A DNA stretch of 64,000 nt from Erodium maritimum (GCA_963921825.1 OY997588.1:9996001-10060000); one strand, 5' to 3'; shown: positions 22,901 through 34,714, counted from the stretch's first letter. Made by a program: numbers and translations. Notes: generated from the letters alone by a model not told the origin.

Positions 22901-24572
22901 CATCAATAATAGGCTGAGTGCTCTGTCCTTCCATATCAGAGAATATTACTGGGTTGATATGAAGAAGATAAATGAGATCTACCGATACAAAACAGAAGAG
23001 TATTCAATGGATGCCACCAACAAGTTCAATATCTATCCAGAGCAGATCCCTTCCTGGCTGATGGATTGGATTCCCGAGGAAGGTGGATATATGATGGGAA
23101 ATCTACAGCCAGCTCACATGGATTTTAGATTCTTCACTCTTGGAAACCTTTGGTCCATTGTTTCATCTCTCAGCACTCCAAGACAAAGTACAGCTATGCT
23201 GAATCTAATTGAGACAAAATGGGATGATCTTGTGGGTCATATGCCTCTTAAAATATGTTACCCTGCAATAGAGTCTGAGGAGTGGCGTATAATCACTGGT
23301 AGTGATCCAAAGAATACGTGAGTTTTCTGCACAATCTCTTTGCATACCCGTGTGTATTTACACATAGATTTCATAAACTATTCAATATTTATAGATTCGT
23401 CAACATTAAAATGTCTTTGTTTGCTGTTGCAGCCCTTGGTCATATCATAATGGTGGGTCTTGGCCAACACTTCTGTGGCAGGTAAAGTTTTATAGTGATC
23501 ATACTCCTGGGTAACACAATAGGGAAGGATATCTATTTGGAGGTTGTGATGTATGTCCTCAGTGGAACCAGTTTCTCGCTTTATTATTTAAGTATTCATG
23601 GCATAAGAGACTGCCAGACTGGGCATTGATAGCCGTAGTCATTTGTTAAACAGACCAAGCATGCAGATGTTTTATTGGCTAAATTTTTTAGAAGCATCTC
23701 TTAGGGGTAATTGCAAAATAGTACTCCTACACTTTTTGCAAATTGTAACCCTCTCTATTAATAATTGCAAAAAAAGTGCTATAAACTTGCCTTTTGTTGG
23801 ACTCAGGGTAAATTTGTTTTAAAATGATGATTTTACCCTTGAAAATTTTAAATTTAAAAACAATGAATAAAAAAATCCATAATTTTCACTTCCCTTAATC
23901 TCTGGATTTTTGTTTTTGTTTTTTTACTTATTATTTTTAAAGGGTAAAATCTTCATTTTGAAACAATGGAATTTTTTGCAATTATTAAAGAAGAGCGCTA
24001 TGATTTTCATAAAGTGAATAACTCAGTCCTTTTTTTGCAATTATCCCTATCTCTTATGGTAATTGATGTAGTCTGGTCGTGTGTAGGATTTATATGTCAA
24101 GATGGACAAGAAAGGTAGTATAGGGTTATAGTTATAGTTCATATATATACGGGATCATACCTTAATGACAGAGCATAAATAGAGTTGGTGGTGGGTTTTT
24201 GTTGGCATTTTGAGTTTTCTAACTTACAGTTTATGGTATTTTCAGTTTACATTAGCATGCATAAAAATGGGTAGACACGAACTAGCGAAGAAGGCGGTAG
24301 AATTGGCTGAGAAGAGACTTGTTGATGACCATTGGCCGGAGTACTATGATACCCGAGCTGGAAAGTTCATTGGAAAGCAATCTCGGCTTTACCAAACATG
24401 GACAATTGCGGGGTACCTGACATCAAAAACACTGGTGGAAAATCCAGAGATGGCCTCCATGTTGTTTTGGGAGGAAGATTATGAGCTACTTGAGATCTGT
24501 GTTTGTGGACTCAGCAAGACTGGTAGGAAGAAATGTTCTCGGGTTGCTGCCAGATCTCAGATTCTTGTTTAA
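19906..24572 (+). CDS. Alkaline/neutral invertase (GH100), mitochondrial type
   Basis: Hydrolyses sucrose to glucose and fructose at neutral pH. Exons: 19906-20679, 21404-21563, 21679-21890, 22824-23317, 23433-23481 (49 nt) and 24246-24572. All have GT-AG borders and matched phases, giving 671 residues. The first about 130 residues are Arg/Ser-rich and acid-poor ([19 protein letters not shown]), as in organelle-targeted members of the A/N-InvA and InvC group. The GH100 domain then runs from [17 protein letters not shown] and [18 protein letters not shown]. It continues through [51 protein letters not shown] and [19 protein letters not shown] to [12 protein letters not shown] and the tail [11 protein letters not shown]. 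The frame is complete. Introns hold a retroelement scrap and a Mutator MITE. Mitochondrial rather than plastid targeting is inferred. Confidence 0.96.
22170..22400 (-). mobile_element. LTR-retroelement fossil fragment in invertase intron 3
   Basis: On the minus strand the sequence TGGCATCAGAGCTTGAG follows ...TTGAACA, the layout of an LTR end followed by a primer-binding site for initiator tRNA-Met. A further stretch near 22195-22230 reads like the CTCTCCACCTAATAG words common in plant copia-type LTRs. Only a fragment is left; it is broken and old. Borders are approximate. Confidence 0.35.
23704..24047. mobile_element. Mutator-type MITE in invertase intron 5
   Basis: A 344-bp element with inverted ends GGGGTAATTGCAAAA and TTTTTTGCAATTATCCC. 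The long inverted arms also share the Ca2+-free AT-rich words CAATTATTAA and GGGTAAAAT. The flanks catctctta (23695-23703) and tatctctta (24048-24056) are a 9-bp target duplication with one difference, typical of Mutator-like elements. It has no coding content and lies between exon 5 and exon 6 of the invertase without touching the splice sites. Confidence 0.8.
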
Positions 24573-25797
24573 TGAGACTTCCATATACCATTAAAGCATC
24601 GAAGGTGTGTACTGTACAGCTAAAAGTTACTAGGATAGCTGATAAAAGTGTGGTTGCAAGTTTTAGCATGAATTCATAACCTGATAGTGATAGGTTCTCC
24701 ATACACACTGTAGAATTGCTTATTGATTCCAGTCTTGAACTGGAAATTTGATTGATTGATGAGTCAGCTCAGGAAAACTGGCATAGCATTTGTACACACG
24801 TATATGTATAATGGATTTTTAGAAAATTATATACGGCATTGTGGAATAATAATTGTTGCTTTGTAGGCTGATCAATTTTGTAGTCAGATGATGTCTACTA
24901 TGGTCTATGAATGTGTCTTACTGAAATGATGATTAGAACATGTTTCATGAAATCAACTTTCATTGATGAAGCTATGTAAATGTAATGATTAGTGTATGAA
25001 AAGGAGGGAACTTGCCAAGAATGGGAGGAGAGCTTTCTTGTCTAAATTTGCCACTGATTGTTACGACTATTCCAATCGCATTGCTTCTTGAGGGCTATGC
25101 TTGTAACTCAAGCAATATCGAAATCATGTCCTTTTTTTCCACCCTACCTAACATTATTTATAGGGGAAATATTAGTTTAGTACTCTTAAATATTCACTTT
25201 TAACATATAAGGTACCCTAATTAAAAAAATCGCTAAAAAGATATTCCAACTATAAAAATATCACTTTAGCTTATGCCGTTAATTTTCCATCAAAAAAGCG
25301 TAAAAATCCAAAATACTCCTCAATAACAATCAAATTTTCAAACACATGACATTGGTTTTATATAAATCAGTTTTATTTATAAAAATCAATTTCTAATTAG
25401 AAAAACAAGTTTTTATTAGAGAATCGGTCACCCACGCATCCAGCCGGACCTCGGAATGGGATACCTATCCCACAACCACAACTCGGTCCAAATCGCTGGT
25501 CCTAGACAGACACATCCTCCAAATAGAAACGCTCCACCAACACATACAGATCTTCTTTGAACCGATCGATGCTGGGTTGGACGAACGGACACGACCGATC
25601 ATTGCAGGTGATGGTCATGCTGCTGCGGCTTCGATTAGTGCTCGACACTTATCCCTACCTGGATCACATGGGGACTAAGAGAAACCACTCTCACGACACC
25701 CGAAGGTCTGAGCCTCAACCCGAGGCTACAACTAGGGCTTGGCGAGGGGAACCCCGCTAGTATCCATCTTCTCATAGGGCAAATGACTTCGCCATGG
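24573..25797. other. Invertase 3' flank, MULE-like scrap and unclassified GC-richer block
   Basis: 24573-25140 is 3' untranslated or flanking DNA. From 25144 to about 25430 the words CAATAACAATCAAATTTTCAAAC and the AT-rich lead-in resemble the left half of the Mutator-type element at 53640, so this is probably a truncated relative. From 25430 to 25797 the composition becomes GC-richer with broken frames that recall a gag-like region, continued at 29286-29700. I cannot name a domain. Confidence 0.35.
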
Positions 25798-28700
25798 CAG
25801 GGGCAGCCCCCACCCCCCTCAATTTTTTTTAGTTTTTACCATATATTTTTAAGATTTTTAATTATACCCTTAGAATTTTTTTAATTTTGCAAGTGTGCCT
25901 CCCTTAGATTTTACTTTTTTTTAGTTTTTATTACCTATAGTTTAAAAAAAATTCAATTGTACCCTTAGAATTCTTTTAATTTGTAATTATGCCACTCAAT
26001 TCTTTTAAATTTCTTAATTTTACCTTCACAAACTTTAAACTTCTTAATTGTTTTATGATTCTTAGTATTTAAGTTTCTTAATTATTTTATATTTTGTATT
26101 GTTTTAATTTTTTAATTTTTATATGTTTTTTGCTATTTTCATTTAATTTTATCTAGTTTACAAAATTTTATATTTATTTACCTTTTTTCGGGTTTAAGAC
26201 TATAAAAAATTCGACATTTACATTAAGGATAAGCGTTCAGGCAAAAATGTTATATTTGTCATTAAAAAATTATAATAAAAACATATTGTAATAAGTAATA
26301 AGTATTAATTTATTATTTTTACGCGATATTAAAAATTGTAATTTTAGTTTATATTATTTGAACGTTATATACTATTCGTTAAAAAAAATTGGTGCCCCCC
26401 TCTGTCACGCCCCAAATCCGGTTTTGACCGGATTCGAGACGTGAACCAAAACAGTAATAATTTTAATCGAAAATAAATCCAACAAGTCTCAAACTCATAA
26501 TTTTAAAACTTTAAACACCACGCGAGTCACAGCTCTGCAAAAAATCCAGCGGTAAAACAGTTCAAAATAAAACGGTACGTCTCTAGACTATCTAGCCTAG
26601 GACCCTCGTAAGCTCCCAAGCATCGAGCATCCAGCTAGTACACTTCCCGCTTAGAACCTGAAAAACAACAAGGTAAGGGGCGAGCTTTCGCTCAGTAGGA
26701 AAAGTAGTTAAGGTTATAAGCAAGCGCTCACCACCACGGGTAACCGTCCAATTAGGGCATACTAGTACAACACACAACTAATTTCCAACGGAACTCGTAA
26801 CCACAATCCTCAACTCAATACCACACCACACTCACAACTATAATCAACCAAACCGCACAAACAACAGCCAGCACACCAAGTAACACGTCATCAACCATAA
26901 AGTAAACTGTAAAAGCTCAAACACGTCCCGTATCGGAGTCCCCTACTCCGCCGGCTGTCCACAGCCCGACTTTATCATATCACACCGGAACACACAACAT
27001 CGGCCTAGATATCTTCCCGTCAAACAACCAGGGCCAATCTCAAATAGTCGTACCGGAATCTCCATCGGCCTAGACCTCTTTCCCGGAACTCCTTCGGGCA
27101 AAGGATAGGTGAAACAACTTTCTCAGGACTCATTCGAGCAAAGCGCAGAATACGTAATCGTCGGCCTAGACGTCCCACATCGGAGTACCCCCTCGATGCT
27201 GGCTATCGTACCGGAACCACTACCCGGGGGACCGCGAATACATGGGACCACACCGTCGGCCTAGGTACTACCCTACACCGGGGTACCCCCTCGGTCATAG
27301 GTACCATACCGGAAACAACTCCCGGACACACATCAAGATAATATTGCAAATGTCATAATTAAGCACGACTTACCAAGCCCAACAATCTTACCACAACCAG
27401 TCACGTCGGTCTATCACTCACCCGACCATCACACAACCAAGGGTTCAGATCAACACAACCACGGCACACTCGCCCATACATAACAACAACATGCTCAACG
27501 GATATACTAAATCTTGTCTATTAAACCTAACGACACCGAATCACACGACAAGCATCTCAACCAATAACAGGCAATTCCAAAACAACACACAACCTACGGC
27601 TCGACATGGCCGATCTACCAGCACGGCAATTTCCCAAGTATTGAAAGCAGATAAAAACAGTTAACTAGTGAATCCCATCCTACATGTTACTATGACTCGT
27701 CCGGTTATTATCTGATACGAACGTCTTTCCAGTTTTATTAATCCTAGCATGCATACTAGTAACTTTCCGCAATTAAACTGGTATCCGCTACTTCCCTACC
27801 TCACGACGAATCGACAGCTACGCCTCCTAGCTGCTGACGTCCTGGCTCCCTACCTCCGGTCTTCTCTTCGTTCGAAGTCGGACTCTACTTTACACAGAAA
27901 GTTACAATCAAAACCGGATTCACAATTTAATTTAAAAGAAAACGACGGTTTCGATTTAAGTTCAAAGTTGTCTTTTAGACTCGAGTGGGCTAAAAGCGGG
28001 ATTACGACGAATCGGGTTCGAGCACCCGAGCACCGAAACTGGTGCACGAATCCCGAGGCACCCGTTTCAGCGTTCCACTTTTATCTCGTTCAAGGTCCGT
28101 TTTACGATCCGGTTTAATCGTTCCAAAACGTTCCAGATTCGCTTCAAGTCCAAAACCGTCTTTAAATTAAATATGTTCTCTTAAAACCTTTTTCAATTAA
28201 ACCCAAAATACTTAAAAACTGATTGTTCGTTTGAATTTCCTTTTTCTTTTGATTTTCTGTCTCAAACTCGTCAGATTCCAGATCTAAGGTGAAATTTTGT
28301 TTCAAAACAGTCCAGATCCGAGAAGAGTTCGGGACAAAAATAATAAAGAGAAGGAGAAGCTCGGGAGAGATCAGAAAAACAAGAGGAGAAGGAAAGCTTG
28401 GTTTGCAGCTCGATCGGCCATCGGCGATGCCGTTGCCGGCCGAAGCTCCAGGGTGAGAATCTCACCGTAAAGAAAACAACGATGCGGGGAGGTGGTTACT
28501 GTTCCGGGAGTGACGAATCTGCATCGGGACGGCGTCGACGCGTCGACTCACAGCGGCTGGAACTCGGATCTGAGAGGGGAAACGGAGATGGAGGCTGGAC
28601 GAGGGCGTGGCTGCGAAGCTCGAGCGGAGAGGAGCTCGGGATGATGGCGGCCGGAACGGTTGGACGGAGAAGAAGAGGGGTCGCGAGGGGCGCGGCGGCG

Positions 28701-29285
28701 ATGGCTGCCAGAGAAGAGAAGGCGAGGGAGAGGACGGCCGGATCGGTCTCGGAGATGGGGAAGGACGGAGAGGCGGTGACGGGCTCGGTGTGGTGGTGAT
28801 GCGAGAGGAGGAGAAGGGAGGTCGGGGACGGCGTGGCGACGAAGGAGGAAGGAGATGAAGGTGAGAGGGGAAGTCGGTTTCGGTGATAGAGGAACGAAGA
28901 TGAAGAGGCGCAAAGAGAAGGATTTGGGGTTCGAAACCCTAAATCGTTCCTTATAAAGCACGGGCCTTTGGGCTCAAACAGATTCTGGCGGGCCTGGGCG
29001 GAGCGGCCCAAAACTCGGAATAAGGACCGGCCCAAAAGGAAGGGTGAAGCTGGTCGGGTCTGACCTGGCTCGGCCGGGTCTCCTGGTCGGGTTAGGTCCG
29101 ACCCGGTTCGACTCTTTTTTTTTTAATAAATTAAAACTGTTTCAAAAAGCCATTTTTTTAAACGAAAAAGAGATTAACCCAAAAATCACCCTCGACGTTC
29201 CGATCGAACACTTTTAAAAAAATTAAAAACTTTTTAAACCGAGGCGGTCTTCACACCCTCACTAGAAAAGCTGGATCCGGCACTG
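25798..29285. mobile_element. hAT-related element split by a solo LTR
   Basis: The left part (25798-26402) begins CAGGGGCAGCCCCCAC and ends ATTGGTGCCCCCCTC. The right part (29256-29285) resumes CCCTCACTAGAAAAG and ends GATCCGGCACTG. Together these parallel the ends of the hAT element at 18112-19042 (ATTGGTGCCCCC, then CTAGCTCCGCCACTG). No clear 8-bp duplication is seen, so the left border is uncertain and may be worn. Confidence 0.5.
26403..29255 (-). mobile_element. Solo LTR of an LTR retrotransposon (fossil)
   Basis: A 2,853-bp block bounded by TGTCACGCCCC and GGTCTTCACA, with a perfect 5-bp target duplication ccctc at 26398-26402 and 29256-29260. Read on the minus strand it starts TGTGAAGACC and ends GGGGCGTGACA, the usual look of long plant LTRs, and a TATA-like CTTTATAAGG lies near 28950. 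No internal coding region is present, so this is a recombination remnant, not a working element. Ty3/gypsy origin is likely but not proven. The exact target duplication suggests a moderate to recent age. Open frames near 28500-29035 are compositional. Confidence 0.75.
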
Positions 29286-29716
29286 TTCCAAGAGGATATA
29301 GGAGCCATGTTAGTACTTCTCATCTCTAGGGGCGGATGGATCTGATATCCCCACTAAGGGCAGTCTGGACTCCACATACACAGTTGAGGACGATGGCCCG
29401 ATGGGACAACAGCGAAGCACGGTTGGCTGCCTCGCGGGTCGCCATGGATCACCTAGGGAATCTCGAGGTGTCTCTGAGGAGCCACACTCCGACCTCTGTG
29501 AGTCAGCTGCCTTCCGACTCCCAACCTCCTCCTTTCGTTGACATACTCTTTGATCGACTGATAAGACATATATGTATCGATTAAGTCGAGACGGGAAAAG
29601 TACAATGGATTCATCCCACTCAATAGAGTTGGAATAACGAACCGCCCTCTAGCATCTCCCATCTCCCTAGATCTTACCGGTACTTAGATATAAGATCAGT
29701 ATTTCGGCCGTCATAT
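29286..29716. other. Unclassified flank, possible retroelement scrap
   Basis: GC-richer DNA continuing the block left of the hAT element (25430-25797). Short open frames contain heptad-like RLAASRVAMDHLGNLEVSL, which recalls gag coiled coils, but there is not enough to assign a family. Confidence 0.25.
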
Positions 29717-30061
29717 GGGGTAACCCTGTATCCTAACCTCATTTGAGCTTTGTTTTTCAATTCCTAACCTAGGTTTACCTTTGGTGACATTTCCCAACTA
29801 TCACCTTTCAATTTTTTGCAGAAAGTATCAAAAATCGTCAAAACTGACGATTCCGTTAGTTTTTTTGCCTACGTGTCGGCCACGTGTCGTCACGGTGAAG
29901 TGACACGTGGCAAAAAACTAACGGAATCGTCAAAATAAACGGTAAACGATATTTTCTGCAAAAAAATTGAAAGGTGACAGTTGGGAAATGTCACCAAAGG
30001 TAAACTTGGGTTAGGAATTGAAAAACAAAGCTCAAATGGGGTTCGGATACAGGGTTTCCCC
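29717..30061. mobile_element. Fold-back MITE with central ACGT G-boxes
   Basis: 345 bp built almost entirely of two inverted arms of about 155 bp. The left arm starts GGGGTAACCCTGTATCC and the right arm ends, inverted, with GGGGAAACCCTGTATCC. Shared inner words include CATTTGAGCTTTGTTTTTCA, TTTGGTGACATTTCCCAACT and GACGATTCCGTTAGTTTTT. The loop region holds GCCACGTGTC (29879-29888) and ACACGTGGC (29903-29911). The nine flanking bases are only partly alike (ccgtcatat and aaattatat), so Mutator membership is likely but not shown. Confidence 0.75.
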
Positions 30062-30904
30062 AAATTATATCTTATCCTGTTTAGTTTATTTTCACTCATG
30101 TATGGTCTTTACGACCTTTTTAATATATATGAATAAAATTTCAGTACGTGTGTTTAAAAAAAAAAGGTTAATAGCAAGGTCAATATGTATGGATACCCAT
30201 GGTAATAATAGTTGGCAAGGTCCTCTACTATGAGGGTATGAGTAGTATGATGGGAGATGTCTATGTAGTACAGTTAGCAAGCAAGAGTTAAAGAGAGATG
30301 TCCCAAGCAAATGACATTGCCAGTGGGTTCTCATGAAAGTGATACTTACATCCACTTGCTCTAGAAGTAGAGTGGTAGATACCATGTGATACTAACAGAT
30401 AGTTATCATCTCATATACCTATTTCAGTTCCTTCAATTTCGTTACCTGATATATTTTTAATTAACAGACTGAATCAAAATCAACTAATCCCCCTTTAACA
30501 AGACATAACAACTTCTCGTGATTATCTCTCCTTCAGTTCTACACATAAATGGAAAGGTCCTTATTGCTACGGAATTGATATCAATAAATCTTTACTGCTC
30601 ACAGTCTCAAGTGACATCGACAGTGGGTTCCCAGAAAGTGACACTCACATTAAAAATGATCAAAAGTAGATGAGTTGTATGTAAAGAACTCACTCGATCA
30701 GTCCCACAAGTTCTACAAATTGTTACAACATTATATAAAACGAGATGAAACCCACAAAGATATATGTATAAGAATAAGATTCAAGTAGTAAAGATGGAAA
30801 CTTTATTTCATTGAGAGTAACACAGAGCAGCAACAACTAGAAGAAGAAGAGAAACAGAGAGGAAACAGAGGATTGGGTAAGTATAGTTTAGAGTGGTAAG
30901 GGTT
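30062..30904. other. Spacer with 3' flank of the DUF538 gene
   Basis: No gene is seen. The last about 100 bases (30780-30904) probably form the 3' untranslated region of the minus-strand DUF538 gene; CAATGAAATAAAG near 30800 on that strand could serve as its polyadenylation signal. Two short related segments, GACATTGCCAGTGGGTTCTCATGAAAGTGA (about 30311) and a variant near 30615, are an unexplained direct repeat. Confidence 0.4.
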
Positions 30905-31399
30905 TTAAGTTGAAGCCTCCTTGACGGCGAGAGCAGGAGCAGGCTTGACCTCCGATTCCTTGGTGTCCTTGACATCGTCGTCGAGCTCGAAAGCCGAAAC
31001 AGGGAAGGTCCTGAAGAGGCCCGTCGGGGTCTTGAAGGTGATCTTCCCGGTGGGAGGGTCGTCGACGGAGATGTCGCTGAGGGAGACCCAGAGCAGGAGC
31101 TCCTTGGTCTTGACCCCGGTGAGCTTCTTGATCCTGTTGGGCTCCACCACCGCCGTGACCTCCGTCGCGTAGGTGACGGGCCTGCCGATCTTCTCGAACC
31201 TGTGGGTGTAGCTACTCTTCTGCTTCAGCCACACGAACCCAGTCTCTCTCACGTACCCACATTCGATTATGTCCTTCAATGGCAGCAACCCGTTGGGAAG
31301 ACCCACCTCCACCAGAAGCTCCTTCGATTTGACTCGGCATATCTCGTCTCCTTGGTAGTACTCTGCCTTGGCTCTCATCTCGTCTGTGATCGGAGACAT
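30905..31399 (-). CDS. DUF538 family protein (SVB-like)
   Basis: Single-exon, 164-residue protein of the plant DUF538 family. It begins MSPITDEMRAKAEYYQGDEI and has the family core KSKELLVEVGLPNGLLPLKD, ECGYVRETGFVWLKQK, VTAVVEPNRIKKLTGVKTKE, then DDPPTGKITFKTPTGLFRTF. It ends in an acidic, then Ala/Pro-rich tail. No signal peptide is seen, unlike many DUF538 members, as in the Arabidopsis SVB subgroup, which affects trichome size. Biochemical function is unresolved; a bactericidal-permeability-protein-like lipid-binding fold has been proposed. Its place between alkaline invertase and the bHLH gene agrees with the Arabidopsis neighbourhood. Confidence 0.92.
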   Translation of the reverse strand: MSPITDEMRAKAEYYQGDEICRVKSKELLVEVGLPNGLLPLKDIIECGYVRETGFVWLKQKSSYTHRFEKIGRPVTYATEVTAVVEPNRIKKLTGVKTKELLLWVSLSDISVDDPPTGKITFKTPTGLFRTFPVSAFELDDDVKDTKESEVKPAPALAVKEAST

Positions 31400-31452
31400 T
31401 TTCGATTTCTGTTGATTTGATGAGGGAGATGGATTGGGGGAAGAGGAGGTGG

Positions 31453-31460
31453 TTATATAG
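31453..31460 (-). promoter_or_regulatory. TATA box of the DUF538 gene
   Basis: CTATATAA on the minus strand, about 55-60 bp upstream of the DUF538 start codon, implying a leader of roughly 25-30 nt. No competing TATA-like site is closer. Confidence 0.6.
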
Positions 31461-33549
31461 GTGGGAGCTTGTGTGATTGCCCTTCTGGGTCCCGAAGAAT
31501 TACTGAAATGCCATTTAGGCGTTTCAAATGAGAAGTCAGAAATTGGATCATGGGTACGTTCACCTAACCCATCCGTCAGACAGGTGAGGCGTTGCCGGAG
31601 GAGAGCTGATCATGGCCCACTCTATCTCCCACCGGTTTATTACTGGAAAATTTAAACCACATGGGAGATGGAGACCACGACACGACTCTTGAACAATGAC
31701 CATTAAAAACCACAAAATTAAGATTTAGCGTTTTTTTAGACTATCTGTAATGGAATTAGATCGAATCGGTTTAATTTCGGTTTGTTTAAGCCATAAATTT
31801 TAAAAAAAAAATGAGGCATAAATGGACCCGATTTGTGGGTTGGGAAAGCTGCAGTAGGAATATACCGATTCGGTCTATTCCGAAAGTATTTGTACGTGTA
31901 GCACGTCTTTTTTGCTTCGGTTGTCGAAACGTCATCAGGTGTAGCACTATAATTTGTGTTGTCAGCAACGCTTCGGTCGACTCGACGGGCCTGCGAGTCT
32001 TAAAGTCTATAGACCGTGTAAAGCGAATTCTCTGAATCTACTACACACGAGACACAAAATCGACAAATTGAAGGGAAAAACAAATATTTTATCCGATTTA
32101 GCGCACGAAAAGACAAGTCCGAAACACTACCGTGAATAGCCTTATATACAGAGAAGGATGTAACTCAATGTCACCTTAACCCATACGGGTACGCACACGA
32201 GTGAATCAATGGCTCTATTAATTAACACTTGTGGTAAATATTACGACACGAGAAAGCAGTGGAATGGATTTAGGTGAGAAATGGGAAATATGGTTGTCAA
32301 CTCCACATGCATTTATGGTGCAGTTGGACATTTGTAGAGGAATTTAAGATGGAGCGGTGGGGTTAAGATATGCCCAATCAATCACCGACACTTGTTATTT
32401 AGTTGGAAGGAGAAGCCATTATATCTGTATCTCATCATATTAATGCTCAAGTCCATTGAATTGACATTTCTAGATCAACTGATCCTGTAGCAGTTTCAAC
32501 CCCAGCGATTTTCGTTGGTTAAATCTGGAATTTTGGAGGTTGTGTTTGAACTCAACCTTGAAATGTAGACCAATAGCTGGATGGAACAAAGGAGAGCAAC
32601 TGTACGAGTGAAATGGGCATCCCTTGGTGTATCGTTCAAGTCGGACGAAAGTTTAATGGTTGAAACGTATTTGTCCAATGACCAACCTGTTTCGTCTTTT
32701 TCTAGTATTAAAATACGATAGAATTATAGTCGTTAATAAATTTTAAAATTATAATTTTCTATCGAAGAAACATATATAATTGTAAACGGTGTTAAAAAAC
32801 TATCTGTCTTTAGAATTCTTTTCAAATGCTCTCTTCTCCCCCCAAAACCAATTTCATTTTCGTCTCTTTCCGAACACCATGTACTAGTAGTCGCCCCGCC
32901 CGACGACTCTTGTTGCTCTCCGGATGATTGCCCGTCGACCACTCACGCGTCGACCGTTGCGATGGGGACCGTTGGTTACGCCACGGGAAGACACCCCAGC
33001 CTTAACTACGCACTACCGCCTCCTCTCTACTAAAATGACATACTCCCGGATATGGAAGTTGCAACCTATGACGGCTCCTTGAACGCTGACACCAATCTAG
33101 AGGTACTACACTGAGGAAGATGATGGTCCCGTCCTCTAATGGCGGCCACATGATGCTACTATGCGAACTAGGGCTCAGGGACCCAACCGGGTTCGACCCA
33201 CAACCTCACCACTATTGCACCCCTACCGACAAGGACCTAAAACCAGAGCCTACCTTGTTTGTCGCCCGGATCGCATGAGGCACAACTGGATATGAGAAGA
33301 GGCATCTGCCCTACCCACGACACCCATGCAGGATCGGGGCTCCCGATCAGGGGAACCTCACCCGTGGAGGCTGCTCCGCCACCACGAGAGGGTGTTTGGT
33401 GAACCGACCAGTGGGGGTCTAGAGGAGCAGGGCAACAACCGATCACCTCGGGTGATGACCATGTTGTCACGGATCGTGTCATCGTGGATACCTGCCCCAA
33501 TACAAACCACATGGGAGGCGATCTTGTTAGACGAAGCCATGCTCGTACA
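31461..33549. other. Spacer; left flank of a dead Harbinger element
   Basis: 31461-32800 is AT-rich with nothing recognisable. From about 32840 to 33549 the sequence is GC-richer with broken frames and probably belongs to the Harbinger copy whose transposase follows, but no ORF1 or terminal repeat could be identified. Confidence 0.3.
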
Positions 33550-34714
33550 ACAATCATGAAAGAAGATAAAATACATCAAGCGAGACCGGGTTGCTGCTAA
33601 CGAACATTTAATGCATGACTATTTCAATAATCACCCCGTCTACACTGAAACGCAATTTTGAAGTCGTTTCTGAATGCCGAAGGATGTGTTCACCTATATT
33701 TTTCGTGAGTTGGAGGATAAAGATGGATACTTCAGGCAACGCATAGGCGTTTTGGGACATGTATCATTATCTTCGTATCAAAAATGTATTACGACCATTA
33801 GACAATTGTGTTATGAAATTGCAGCCGATGGCATGGACGAGTATTTGAGAATTGACGAAAGCATGACTCTAGAGTGCGTGTTAAAATTTTATAGGGGAGT
33901 TATTACTATATTTGGCCTGACATATCTACGTAAGCCAACACAGGCTAATATGAATTAAATTTTAGCATTGAATAATGCGTGGATTTCTCGGGATGTTGGG
34001 TAGTCTTGGCTGCATGCATTGGGAGTGGAAGAATTGTCCAACGCGTTGAAAGGCTCTCATTCAAGGAGGGATCACGGTAACAGACCAATCGTGGTTCTTG
34101 AAGTCGTTGTCACGCGAGAGTTGTGGATTTGACACGCTTTTTTTGGCATGACGGGTTCCAACAACGACTTAACTGTGCTTAACCATTCCATGTTATTCTC
34201 AGGCGTCGACAATGGTTGACAACCACCAGTCTAGTACATGGTAAATGGTCATCAATACAAACTTCCTTATTATCTCGTTGATAGTATTTATCATTTTTTG
34301 GCCGTTTTTTGTGAAAACAATCTCATTGGCTCAACTTCCGAACCATAAGAAATTTGTTGAAGTCTAAGAATCTTGTAGGAAGGATGTGAAACGAGTATTT
34401 GGGGTCCTCCAATCTCAGTTTCATATTATCACTCGACTGAGTCTAATGTGAAAACCATCTTCCCTCGACTTAGTAATGAATGCATGTGTTATCATGCACA
34501 ATATGATTGTCGAGGCATTATGTCATACGTATGATGGCTACACTGAACAAATAGATGAGGGTGGGTCAAACAAACCAACATTCACGCAAGGAAGCTTCGT
34601 CCCGACCAATGTCATAGTATCAGACACCGAAATGATGCATGATCAATGTGCTATTCATGCATTAAAAACAAACCTCATCGAACACATTTGGAATAAGTTT
34701 GGCGATTACTCATA
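33550..34714 (+). pseudogene. PIF/Harbinger (HARBI1/ALP1-like) transposase pseudogene
   Basis: Plus-strand pieces follow the plant PIF/Harbinger nuclease family (DDE_Tnp_4 / plant transposon protein). Lead-in: NEHLMHDYFNNHPVYTE. Long open section 33674-33955: FREL, DGYFRQRIGVLGHVSLSSYQKC, then YEIAADGMDEYLRIDESMTLE and FGLTYLRKPTQ. Then HAFFGMTGSNNDLTVLNHS and MVNGHQYKLPYYLVDSIY around the catalytic core. It ends in the C-terminal MNACVIMHNMIVEAL (34474-34714). Several stops and at least two frame changes interrupt it, and the segment carrying the first catalytic Asp is eroded. Terminal repeats were not found. It could once have supplied transposase to elements like the one at 42532. Confidence 0.75.

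Noticed and set aside
28496-29035. Long Pro/Ser-rich open frame on the minus strand
   Set aside because: It lies wholly inside the solo LTR and overlaps other open frames on both strands; the composition follows from CT-rich sequence.
33237-33579. Open frames on both strands left of the Harbinger transposase
   Set aside because: They overlap one another and show no homology that I recognise; probably element flank.
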